NCBI GenBank assembly: GCA_947461985.1
Contig: CANHNT010000014.1
Coordinates: 1-15,123 of the forward strand
Direction: 5' to 3'
Length of the DNA: 15,123 bases
From: Bacteroidota bacterium
GTDB lineage: Bacteria; Bacteroidota; Bacteroidia; Chitinophagales; Chitinophagaceae
The notes beneath the pieces are model-generated. The model was not told the DNA's origin and did no database searches. It was given only the letters and a program-made list of their open reading frames with translations. Positions within the stretch are counted from its first letter, which is position 1. Every line of letters starts with the position of its first letter. This document shows, piece after piece, positions 1-7,559 of the stretch. Both the position numbers and the translations under genes were made by a program.

Positions 1-22
1 TCCTTAAAAAAAATAGCAAGTC

Positions 23-352
23 ATGACTCAAATTAAAAAGCTTTTAATTAATACAATTAATCCTTCAATTGAAGCAAGAGATTTACAAACATTACAAGAC
101 AAAACAGGTAATATTTACGAATCCATTGCTATTATTGCTAAGCGTGCCAATCAAATAAATTCTAAAATAAAGGATGAATTACATCGTAAATTAGAAGAAT
201 TTGGTAGTTTGACTGACAATTTGGAAGAAATAAATGAGAATAAAGAACAAATTGAAATTTCTCGTTTTTACGAAAGAATGGCTAATCCAGCAATTCAAGC
301 AACCAATGAACTTTTGAACGATAAAATTTATCACAAGCCCAAAGAAGCATAA
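23..352 (+). CDS. rpoZ: DNA-directed RNA polymerase omega subunit (Rpb6/RpoZ family)
   Basis: Small core RNA polymerase subunit, 109 residues, that in known members clamps the beta-prime subunit and helps assemble the enzyme. The recognisable part is residues 29-45, with GNIYESIAIIAKRANQI, the Rpb6/omega signature helix found in Bacteroidota omega proteins. The C-terminal half is charged and helical and carries an FYERMANPAI stretch also typical of this lineage. The ATG at 23 is the natural start because the signature would otherwise lack its N-terminal segment. The gene lies upstream of coaBC, an order I recall from other Bacteroidota, but 388 bases separate them here, so co-transcription is not assured. 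Its own promoter lies before the window. Confidence 0.86.
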   Translation: MTQIKKLLINTINPSIEARDLQTLQDKTGNIYESIAIIAKRANQINSKIKDELHRKLEEFGSLTDNLEEINENKEQIEISRFYERMANPAIQATNELLNDKIYHKPKEA

Positions 353-740
353 GTTTCATTTTGCTATCAGAGTGAGCCTATTTTGGCTCAACAATTACTC
401 CAAAAATGAAGGTATTCGATATGCCTTTATCCAAACAACTTGGTATTATTCAATTTGATGATGCCTAATATTTGTTGAAGTTACATACGATTAAAAATCT
501 TAAATAAGCATAAAATAAAGAATGTTTCATGCTTATTTTCATTTGCTGAAATCACATATGGCTATTTTCTACAAAGAAAATCGTTATTAAAATAGATGCA
601 TAGTTATAGAACAACTAAAATTGTATAGTTGCAATAGGTTAATTTCATTGGTTTAGTAAACATGAAAAACGATTAATTTTTACAGAACTTTATCATTTAC
701 CCAACTCATTTATTGACTTTTTGTTGCATCTTTGTAGGTA
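353..740. other. 388-base gene-free stretch between rpoZ and coaBC
   Basis: I find no convincing gene here on either strand; the longest plus-strand readings from ATG are about 20-22 codons (406-468 and 522-590). Three inverted repeats are visible. The first is 373-390 (6-bp arms TGAGCC/GGCTCA, 6-base loop), 20 bases after the rpoZ stop, with no T tract. The second is 502-511 with 529-538 (10-bp arms, 17-base loop), followed by T-rich sequence. The third is 612-617 with 626-631 (6-bp arms). Either of the first two could end rpoZ transcription, though neither is a textbook terminator. The last 15 bases hold the probable coaBC promoter element. Confidence 0.6.
727..734 (+). promoter_or_regulatory. 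Probable -7 element of the coaBC promoter
   Basis: CATCTTTG matches seven of eight positions of the Bacteroidota -7 consensus TAnnTTTG. It ends only six bases before the coaBC ATG, so a transcript from it would have almost no leader. No well-spaced -33 TTG is seen; the nearest (713-715) is too close. Confidence 0.4.
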
Positions 741-1931
741 ATGAAAGGCAAAAAAATAATCCTTGGAATTTCAGGAAGCATAGCTGCTTACAAAATTCCT
801 ATGTTAGTTAGATTGCTCTTAAAAAAAGGGGCCGAGGTAAAAATAGTGATGACTCCAAGTGCGGCTAGTTTTGTTTCACCTTTGGTGTTGAGTACTTTAA
901 CAAAACATCCTGTTTTAATAGAATTATCATCCAATGAAACTTGGGCAAATCACGTTGCATTAGGCCGTTGGGCCGACTTGATGATAATAGCACCTGCATC
1001 TTGCAATACAATTGCAAAAATGGCGAATGGAATTTGTGACAATCTTCTTTTAGCTGTTTATTTATCTGCTGCTTGTCCTGTTATGGTTGCACCTGCTATG
1101 GATGAAGATATGTGGAATCATCCTTCACTTCAACAAAATTTACTGAAATTAAAATCATACCAAAATATTGTTTTAAATACTGAACATGGTGAGCTAGCCA
1201 GTGGGTTAATTGGTTTTGGAAGAATGCTTGAAATTGAAAAATTAATTACAGAAATAGACTCATTTTTTAATACAAAACAACGTTTAAAAAATAAAAAAGC
1301 ACTAGTTACTGCTGGTCCCACATACGAAAACCTCGATCCTGTACGTTATATAGGAAATTATAGCAGTGGAAAAATGGGAATAGCAATTGCAGAAATACTA
1401 GCCAATGAAGGTTGTGAAGTACTATTGGTGTTGGGTCCAACTCCTTTAACAACAGTGCATACAAATATTAAAACCATTAATGTGCGCTCGGCACAACAAA
1501 TGTTGAACGCTTGTATGACTCATTTTACAGAAACAGATATTGCCGTAATGAGTGCTGCAGTTGCAGATTACACACCAATTACCGTTTCAGATTCTAAAAT
1601 TAAAAAAAATGATGGTGAGTTTACAATTCAACTTAAAAAAACTACTGATATTTTAAAACAATTAGGAACTATAAAAACAAGCAGTCAAGTATTAATTGGT
1701 TTTGCTTTAGAAAACAACAATGAAAAAACATATGCCCTAAAAAAGCTACAAGAAAAAAATGCAGATGCCATCGTTTTAAATTCGCTCAATGACGAAGGTG
1801 CTGGTTTTGCACACGATACTAATAAAATTACCATTTTTGAAAAAAATGGCACCGAAACAAACTACGAATTGAAAAATAAAAAAGAAGTTGCAAAGGATAT
1901 TGTAGAAAAAATAATCAAATTATGTCTATGA
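741..1931 (+). CDS. coaBC: Bifunctional phosphopantothenoylcysteine decarboxylase / phosphopantothenate-cysteine ligase
   Basis: Cytosolic enzyme (396 residues) for two coenzyme A steps: joining 4'-phosphopantothenate to cysteine, then decarboxylating the product to 4'-phosphopantetheine. The N-terminal CoaC flavoprotein domain (about 1-175) shows the GSIAAYK flavin-binding start, the catalytic His71 in NHVALGRWAD, the ASCNTIAKMANG segment and PAMDEDMW (118-125). The CoaB domain (about 185-395) shows VTAGPTYENLDPVRYIGNYSSGKMG in overlapping pieces with Asn206, SAAVADYTP (271-279) and the KIKK lysines (286-289). Length is normal for the fused protein. One oddity: the CoaC substrate clamp, ACG in the E. 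coli enzyme, reads ASG (Ser154). It heads an operon with the two envelope genes that follow. Confidence 0.95.
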   Translation: MKGKKIILGISGSIAAYKIPMLVRLLLKKGAEVKIVMTPSAASFVSPLVLSTLTKHPVLIELSSNETWANHVALGRWADLMIIAPASCNTIAKMANGICDNLLLAVYLSAACPVMVAPAMDEDMWNHPSLQQNLLKLKSYQNIVLNTEHGELASGLIGFGRMLEIEKLITEIDSFFNTKQRLKNKKALVTAGPTYENLDPVRYIGNYSSGKMGIAIAEILANEGCEVLLVLGPTPLTTVHTNIKTINVRSAQQMLNACMTHFTETDIAVMSAAVADYTPITVSDSKIKKNDGEFTIQLKKTTDILKQLGTIKTSSQVLIGFALENNNEKTYALKKLQEKNADAIVLNSLNDEGAGFAHDTNKITIFEKNGTETNYELKNKKEVAKDIVEKIIKLCL

Positions 1932-2848
1932 AAAAATATTTGTGTCTAATTACTATTTTACTCTTTGCTATAAGTGGTAAAGCGCAAGAATTCAACTGCA
2001 AAGTAAATGTAAATGCAGATCAAATTCCTGGAGTTGAAGCCAAGGTTTTTAAAACACTCGAGCAATCGCTCAGTGATTTTATCAATACACGAAAATGGGG
2101 TAATGATGTTTTTCAAACGAAAGAAAAAATTGAATTGGTATTTACACTCATTTTGAGTAAAAAAATTGATGGAGTAGAAGGAGGTTATTTGGGCAGGCTT
2201 TCTGTTCAGTCTAAACGACCTATTTTCAATTCGTCCTACTCATCTACCATAGTTAACTACACTGATAAAGATTTAGCGATAAAGTATATAGAATTTCAAC
2301 CCATTGAATTTAATGACAATCGGGTGGTCACCAATGATGCATTATCCTCTAATTTGCCAGCAATTATTTCCTACTATTGTTATATTGCTTTGGGCTTAGA
2401 TTATGATAGTTTTTCTTTAAAAGGAGGTACAGATTTTTACAATAAAGCGTTAAACATTGCGAACAATGCACCCGAAAATAATGCTATTGTAGGCTGGAAA
2501 GCAACTGAAAGTCAGCGAAACCGATTTTGGTTGATAGATCAATTGCATAACAATCGGTTTGATAAAATGCGAACTGTTTTTTATCAATACCACCGAGTAG
2601 GGTTAGACTTATTAACTTCGGACCCTGAATTAGGAAGAGTTAATATAAATGGATTAATTCCCATATTAAAAGAGGTCAATCAAGAAAACCCTTCAAGTAT
2701 GTTGATGCAATTTTTCTTTTCATCCAAAAGCGAAGAGTTTCAAAATTTTATTTCTGCCTCAACCATGGCAGATAAACAAAAACTGATTCCAATATTATCT
2801 CAATTAGATGTAGTCAATGCAAATAAATATATTCAATTACTTAAATAG
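1928..2848 (+). CDS. Secreted DUF4835 family protein (PorD-like)
   Basis: Predicted periplasmic or envelope protein of the Bacteroidota family DUF4835. Some annotations call this family PorD and link it to type IX secretion; I treat that role as unproven. I chose the ATG at 1928, which overlaps the coaBC stop as ATGA and gives 306 residues starting MKKYLCLITILL; an ATG at 1922 adds only MS. The signal peptide ends at GKAQ, a common Bacteroidota cleavage site. Family hallmarks are the RPIFNSSYSS segment followed by YIEFQPIEFNDN, then YIALGLDYDSFSLKGGTDFY and GWKATESQRNRFWLIDQLHNNR. Overlap with coaBC suggests translational coupling. Its placement right after coaBC fits the order I recall from related genomes. 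Confidence 0.85.
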   Translation: MKKYLCLITILLFAISGKAQEFNCKVNVNADQIPGVEAKVFKTLEQSLSDFINTRKWGNDVFQTKEKIELVFTLILSKKIDGVEGGYLGRLSVQSKRPIFNSSYSSTIVNYTDKDLAIKYIEFQPIEFNDNRVVTNDALSSNLPAIISYYCYIALGLDYDSFSLKGGTDFYNKALNIANNAPENNAIVGWKATESQRNRFWLIDQLHNNRFDKMRTVFYQYHRVGLDLLTSDPELGRVNINGLIPILKEVNQENPSSMLMQFFFSSKSEEFQNFISASTMADKQKLIPILSQLDVVNANKYIQLLK

Positions 2849-3196
2849 ATGCGTAAATTAAATATTATATCTATTTTATTCTTGGCGATATGGATGATGA
2901 ACTGCACCAATAATAAAGGCATTTTACCACAAAAAAAAATGACCCAAGTTCTACTTGAACTCCATCTAGCTGAAGCATTAGCACAACATTTGCCCAAAGA
3001 TTCCTTGCAAAAGGACATTAAAAATCAAGACTCTTTAGCAATTTTTACAAAAGAAATTTTTACGCATAACAAAGTAACAGAAAAGGAATTTTTGCAAAGT
3101 ATGGAATGGTACAAAAGCAAACCAGAATTACTGGATTCAATGTATCAAAATATTTTATCAGAAATAGCAATACTTCATTCAAAAAAAGTTAAATAA
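2849..3196 (+). CDS. DUF4296 domain lipoprotein, function unknown
   Basis: A 115-residue protein with a hydrophobic N-terminus ending in WMMNC, so Cys19 is a candidate lipidation site, though Asn just before the Cys is atypical. The mature part is a small helical domain: KMTQVLLELHLAEAL, then an IFTHNKVTEKEFLQSMEWY segment and KPELLDSMYQNILSEI near the end. This pattern matches the Bacteroidota family DUF4296, whose members are small lipoproteins of unknown function. The ATG begins on the base right after the DUF4835 stop, so the two are almost certainly co-transcribed and perhaps coupled. I have no basis for a biochemical role. Confidence 0.75.
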   Translation: MRKLNIISILFLAIWMMNCTNNKGILPQKKMTQVLLELHLAEALAQHLPKDSLQKDIKNQDSLAIFTKEIFTHNKVTEKEFLQSMEWYKSKPELLDSMYQNILSEIAILHSKKVK

Positions 3197-3276
3197 TCTG
3201 TATAAAATTGTTAGGGCAATCCTTTTTAATCACTTAAATTCGCAAAAAATTATATAATTATTCATTAAATTGAAAA

Positions 3277-4599
3277 ATGGGACAATTAAAAGAAGCCTTT
3301 TACGAAGTAGCATCAAAATCGTCAATAGAAATAAAAGAAATGTTGAAAACACATGGTGACACAGTAGTTGACACCGTAACGTTATCACAAATTTATCAAG
3401 GAATGAGAGGAATTATAGGTTTAGTTACCGAAACTTCATTGCTTGATTCTGAAGAAGGAATTCGTTTTAGAGGCCATTCTATACCAGAATTGGTAGAAAA
3501 ACTTCCCCATATTGAAGGAGGTACACAACCATTGCCCGAAGGTTTATTTCATTTAATGATGTTAGGAGAAGTGCCTACACAAGAACAAGTAGAGCATATT
3601 TCTGCTGTTTGGGCTCGTCGTTCACACGTTCCTAATTATGTGTTTGATGCAATAGAGGCGTTGCCAGTGCACACTCACCCGATGACACAATTTAGCATTG
3701 CTATCATGGCATTGCAAACAGAATCGTTATTCGCAAAAGCCTATAACGAGGGAATTAGTAAAAAAGATTATTGGGATCCAATTTTTGAAGATACCATGAA
3801 TTTAATTGCTCGTTTGCCAAGAATTGCTGCTTATATTTATAGAAGAAAATACAAAAATGGTGATCATATTCAACCTAATGGTATGTTAGATTGGTCGGCC
3901 AATTTTGCGCACATGTTGGGCTATGAAGATGAAGGATTTAGAGAATTAATTCGTTTATACATGACCATTCATGCAGACCATGAAGGCGGAAATGTGAGTG
4001 CACATACTACCCATTTAGTTGGTTCTGCATTAAGTGATCCTTATTTATCATTAGCTGCTGGTATGAATGGTTTAGCTGGCCCTTTACATGGTTTGGCTAA
4101 TCAAGAAGTAATTCGTTGGATAGAAGAAATGAATCGTGAATTAGATACCGATTTGCCTACTAAAGAACAAATAGCAGCTTATGTAGAAAAAACGTTAAAA
4201 GATGGCAAAGTGGTTCCAGGATACGGTCATGCTGTGTTGCGTAAAACCGATCCTCGTTTTGAAGCACAACAAGTTTTTGGAAAACAATATTGTGCGGATG
4301 ATAAATTGGTTCAAACAGTTTGGAATATTTATGAAGTAGTGCCTCCAATATTATCTGCAACAGGAAAAATTAAAAATCCTTGGCCAAATGTAGATGCTCA
4401 CTCAGGTGCATTATTAAAACACTATGGTTTGATGGAAGAAGATTTTTACACGGTAATGTTTGGCGTTTCAAGAGCATTAGGCGTATTGGCTAGTCTTTGT
4501 TGGGACAGAGTTTATGCGTTCCCATTAGAACGTCCAAAATCAGTTACTACACATCAAGTAAAACAATGGTTGAATAAAGAAATTCCTACTTTAGAATAA
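3277..4599 (+). CDS. gltA: Citrate synthase, eukaryotic/mitochondrial-like type
   Basis: Condenses acetyl-CoA with oxaloacetate to citrate at the entry of the TCA cycle, in the cytosol. It has 440 residues. The catalytic triad is visible: His271 in GLAGPLHGLANQEV, His318 in VPGYGHAVLRKTDPR and Asp373 in PNVDAHSGALL, matching pig His274/His320/Asp375. These motifs resemble mitochondrial citrate synthase more than the shorter GltA of E. coli, as known for some Bacteroidota. There is no N-terminal targeting sequence. A weak -7-like TAAATTCG lies at 3235-3242, 34 bases before the ATG, in the 80-base gap after DUF4296. A strong terminator follows, so it is likely a single-gene unit or the end of the coaBC operon. 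Confidence 0.95.
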   Translation: MGQLKEAFYEVASKSSIEIKEMLKTHGDTVVDTVTLSQIYQGMRGIIGLVTETSLLDSEEGIRFRGHSIPELVEKLPHIEGGTQPLPEGLFHLMMLGEVPTQEQVEHISAVWARRSHVPNYVFDAIEALPVHTHPMTQFSIAIMALQTESLFAKAYNEGISKKDYWDPIFEDTMNLIARLPRIAAYIYRRKYKNGDHIQPNGMLDWSANFAHMLGYEDEGFRELIRLYMTIHADHEGGNVSAHTTHLVGSALSDPYLSLAAGMNGLAGPLHGLANQEVIRWIEEMNRELDTDLPTKEQIAAYVEKTLKDGKVVPGYGHAVLRKTDPRFEAQQVFGKQYCADDKLVQTVWNIYEVVPPILSATGKIKNPWPNVDAHSGALLKHYGLMEEDFYTVMFGVSRALGVLASLCWDRVYAFPLERPKSVTTHQVKQWLNKEIPTLE

Positions 4600-4620
4600 A
4601 GTAACATTTTATAAAATATC

Positions 4621-4650
4621 AAAAGCTCGTTTTAATTAACGAGCTTTTTT
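4621..4650 (+). terminator. Rho-independent terminator after citrate synthase
   Basis: Perfect 11-bp inverted repeat: arms 4621-4631 and 4638-4648 around a six-base TTAATT loop, with core GCTCGTT/AACGAGC and a T run through 4650. The A-rich left arm would also allow function on the other strand, but no minus-strand gene points at it. Confidence 0.9.
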
Positions 4651-4700
4651 GTTGAAATAAAATGATATTGATTTCTGGAAATGATATGACAGTTTATCTG

Positions 4701-4708
4701 TAAATTTG
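4701..4708 (+). promoter_or_regulatory. -7 element of the glnS promoter
   Basis: TAAATTTG matches the Bacteroidota -7 consensus TAnnTTTG at all fixed positions. It sits 20 bases before the glnS ATG and just past the preceding terminator, where a new promoter is needed. No clear -33 TTG at the usual spacing. Confidence 0.55.
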
Positions 4709-4728
4709 GCGAAAATAAAAAAGGCATC

Positions 4729-6390
4729 ATGAGCGAAGAAAAGGTATTGAATTTTATTGAAGAAATAATTGACAATGATTTAAAGAGTGGAAAATATGAA
4801 CAAATTGTAACTCGTTTTCCTCCCGAGCCCAATGGCTATTTGCATTTGGGACACGCTTCTGCTATTTGTTTTAATTTTGGATTAACTAAAACTTTTCCTG
4901 GTTACACCAATCTTCGTTTTGATGATACAAACCCCGAAACAGAAGAAACTGAATATGTGGAAAGCATAAAAGCCGACATAAAATGGTTAGGTTTTGAGTG
5001 GAAAAATGAATTGTATGCCTCCAATTATTTTGATCATTTATATGAATTTGCATTGGTTTTAATTCGTAAGAATTTGGCTTATGTAGATGATTCGACTTCA
5101 GAAGAAATTAGAGCCTTGAAAGGAACGCCTGTTGAAGCAGGAAAAAATAGTCCAAACAGAGATAGAAGAGTTGAGGAAAATTTGGATTTGTTTACTCGAA
5201 TGAAAAATGGTGAATTTCCTGATGGGGCAAAAGTACTTCGAGCAAAAATAGATATGGCACACACCAACATGTTGATGCGTGACCCCATTTTATATCGGAT
5301 TAAGCATGCAAAACATCATCGCACTGGCGACAAATGGTGCATATATCCGATGTATGACTTTGCACATGGTCAAAGTGATAGCATAGAACATGTTACACAT
5401 TCTATTTGTACGATGGAGTTTATTCCTCATCGTGCGTTGTATGATTGGTGCATTGCAAATTTAGAAATTTATCCATCTCATCAATATGAATTTGCTCGTA
5501 GAAATTTGAGCTACACCATTACTAGCAAAAGAAAATTGTTGCAATTAGTAACCGAAAATCATGTGGAAGGTTGGGACGATCCTCGAATGCCAACCATTAG
5601 TGGATTAAGAAGAAGAGGCTATACACCAGAAAGTATTCGTAATTTTTGTATAACCATTGGCATTGCAAAAAGGGATAATTTGGTGGATATGTCGGTATTG
5701 GAACATAGTGTTCGTGAGCATTTAAACAAAATTTCGTTGCGCAGAATGGCTGTTTTAGACCCAATAAAATTAGTGATTACGAACTACGAAGACGCCAAAG
5801 AAGAAATGTTGCATGCCGAAAACAATCCGGAAGACGAAAACAGTGGTAGCCACGAAATTGCTTTTGGAAAAGAAATTTGGATTGAGCGTGATGACTTCAT
5901 GGAAACGCCTCCAAATAAATTTTTCCGTTTAGGACCAGGCCTAAGTGTTCGTTTAAAACATGCTTATATTGTTCAATGTCATGATTTTAAAAAAGATGAA
6001 AACGGAAATATTACTGAAATACATTGCAACTATTTTCCTGAAAGCAAAAGTGGACAGGATACCAGTGGCATCAAAGTGAAAGGCACTATTCATTGGGTGA
6101 ATTGCAAGTATGCCAAAGAAGCCGAAATTCGTTTGTATGACCGTTTATTTAAGGTAGAAAATCCTGGTAAGGAAGAAGATATTTTGTCGACAATCAATGA
6201 AAATAGTTTGACGATTATTCACAAAGCATACATTGAGCCAGCATTAGCAAAAGCAACGATTGATGATAAGTTTCAATTTCTTCGTTTGGGCTATTTCTGT
6301 TTAGACAAAAATGCCACGGCAGAACATTTAATTTTCAATAGAACGGTTAGCTTAAAAGATTCTTGGGCGAAAGAAGTTAAAAAAGGATAG
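4729..6390 (+). CDS. glnS: Glutaminyl-tRNA synthetase
   Basis: Class I aminoacyl-tRNA synthetase that charges tRNA-Gln with glutamine using ATP, in the cytosol; 553 residues, close to the E. coli enzyme. The Rossmann domain carries RFPPEPNGYLHLGH (29-42) with the HIGH-type HLGH, followed by CFNFG. The second signature is ITSKRKL (264-270), the KMSKS equivalent seen as MSKRK in E. coli GlnRS. Other GlnRS hallmarks are YPMYDFAHGQSDSIEHVTHS and GWDDPRMPT-SGLRRRGYTP (281-300). The C-terminal part (about 340-530) is the beta-barrel anticodon-binding region, with no appended YqeY domain. The ATG at 4729 gives a normal N-terminus. It is probably monocistronic from its own promoter. Confidence 0.96.
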   Translation: MSEEKVLNFIEEIIDNDLKSGKYEQIVTRFPPEPNGYLHLGHASAICFNFGLTKTFPGYTNLRFDDTNPETEETEYVESIKADIKWLGFEWKNELYASNYFDHLYEFALVLIRKNLAYVDDSTSEEIRALKGTPVEAGKNSPNRDRRVEENLDLFTRMKNGEFPDGAKVLRAKIDMAHTNMLMRDPILYRIKHAKHHRTGDKWCIYPMYDFAHGQSDSIEHVTHSICTMEFIPHRALYDWCIANLEIYPSHQYEFARRNLSYTITSKRKLLQLVTENHVEGWDDPRMPTISGLRRRGYTPESIRNFCITIGIAKRDNLVDMSVLEHSVREHLNKISLRRMAVLDPIKLVITNYEDAKEEMLHAENNPEDENSGSHEIAFGKEIWIERDDFMETPPNKFFRLGPGLSVRLKHAYIVQCHDFKKDENGNITEIHCNYFPESKSGQDTSGIKVKGTIHWVNCKYAKEAEIRLYDRLFKVENPGKEEDILSTINENSLTIIHKAYIEPALAKATIDDKFQFLRLGYFCLDKNATAEHLIFNRTVSLKDSWAKEVKKG

Positions 6391-6437
6391 AAATAAGTTG
6401 TCTTTTTTTACAGTGAAATTTAAAACGAAAAACAATT

Positions 6438-6445
6438 TACATTTG
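6438..6445 (+). promoter_or_regulatory. -7 element upstream of the TlpA-like gene pair
   Basis: TACATTTG matches TAnnTTTG exactly and lies 16 bases before the ATG at 6462. A second TTTG (6454-6457, in ATAATTTGTAA) is closer to the ATG but lacks the TA at correct spacing. No clear -33 element. Confidence 0.45.
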
Positions 6446-6461
6446 CATAAATAATTTGTAA

Positions 6462-7553
6462 ATGAAAAAAATAGTTACGTTCATTAGTTTAGTGGTTGTT
6501 CTTTTTTCTTGTAAAGAAAACAATCATAAATTTACGATTTCAGGAACCATTAAAAATATGGGAAACGGAGAAATTTATTTTATCCCGTCAGGTGATGTTC
6601 CAAAAGTTGATACTGTAAAAGTGGCAAACGATCAATTTACTTATGAAGGAAATGCAACAGAACCAACAGTGTATATGGCTAATTTTGGTGCTGATCAAAA
6701 GCCTGCATTTTTTGTGGTAGAACCAGGGAAAATTACATTGAATTATCAATTAAATAATCTTGAGAGTATTGATATAAAAGGCGGGAAAGAACAAGAAGTA
6801 TATGCACAATTTTTAGCCCTAGGAAAACCTATTATGGCTCAAATGGATTCGTTAGGGCAAATAGCTCAAACCAATGAAAACAATCTACAGTTAATAAGTT
6901 CCTTACAAGAAAACTTTTTTGCATTAGATGCTGATTTGAAAAAGAAACAACTCGAATTTATTACGAACAACAAATCGAGCATTGCCACCGCTTTTATCGG
7001 AATCAACTATTTGAACGAAAAAATGGATAAAACGTTGGCAGATGTAGAGCAATTAAATGCATTGTTGGACGAAAAGGTGAAAGCTTCCTATTACGGAAAA
7101 AAATTAGCAGAATTACAACAACAACTGAGCTCAACTACTGAAGGATCATTGGCGCCCGATTTTACATTAAATGATATGAATGATCAGCCCGTTTCACTTT
7201 CTTCATTTAAAGGCAAGGTAACACTTATTGATTTTTGGGCAAGTTGGTGTGGTCCTTGTAGAGCTGAAAATCCAAATGTAGTTGCAGCTTACAAGCAATT
7301 TCATGCTAAAGGTTTTGAAATTTTAGGGGTTTCACTTGATGATCAAAAAGATAAATGGATACAGGCTATTTCAAAAGATAATTTAACTTGGACCCACGTA
7401 AGCGATTTAAAAGGATGGCAATCTGATGTGGCTACAAAATATGGTATTCAATCTATTCCGTCTAATTTTTTGATAGATGCTAGCGGAAAAATTATTGCGA
7501 AAAACCTACGTGGAGAAGATTTAGAAAATAAATTATCTGAAATTTTTAAATAA
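6462..7553 (+). CDS. TlpA-like thiol-disulfide oxidoreductase lipoprotein with DUF4369
   Basis: Envelope thioredoxin-fold protein of 363 residues. The N-terminus MKKIVTFISLVVVLFSC has a good lipobox (LFSC, Cys17), so it should be membrane-anchored. Residues about 22-115 resemble the DUF4369 beta domain common at the N-terminus of Bacteroidota TlpA proteins, then a helical linker (about 120-220). The redoxin domain (227-363) has APDFTLND, the active site WASWCGPCRAENP with Cys263/Cys266, and the cis-proline in QSIPSNF (Pro333). Such proteins reduce or isomerise disulfides on exported proteins or apocytochromes; the actual partner is not shown by context. The next gene is a paralogue six bases downstream, so the two form an operon. 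Confidence 0.88.
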   Translation: MKKIVTFISLVVVLFSCKENNHKFTISGTIKNMGNGEIYFIPSGDVPKVDTVKVANDQFTYEGNATEPTVYMANFGADQKPAFFVVEPGKITLNYQLNNLESIDIKGGKEQEVYAQFLALGKPIMAQMDSLGQIAQTNENNLQLISSLQENFFALDADLKKKQLEFITNNKSSIATAFIGINYLNEKMDKTLADVEQLNALLDEKVKASYYGKKLAELQQQLSSTTEGSLAPDFTLNDMNDQPVSLSSFKGKVTLIDFWASWCGPCRAENPNVVAAYKQFHAKGFEILGVSLDDQKDKWIQAISKDNLTWTHVSDLKGWQSDVATKYGIQSIPSNFLIDASGKIIAKNLRGEDLENKLSEIFK

Positions 7554-7559
7554 GAAAAA

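Noticed and set aside
1..26. Possible end of an upstream gene (bamD is the usual neighbour of rpoZ in Bacteroidota) with a stop overlapping the rpoZ ATG as ATGA.
   Set aside because: Only seven codons are visible and another frame is also open, so neither the gene nor its frame can be supported from the window.
406..590. Two tiny readings from ATG (406-468 and 522-590) in the rpoZ-coaBC gap.
   Set aside because: About 20 codons each, no recognisable motif, and such lengths arise by chance in AT-rich DNA.
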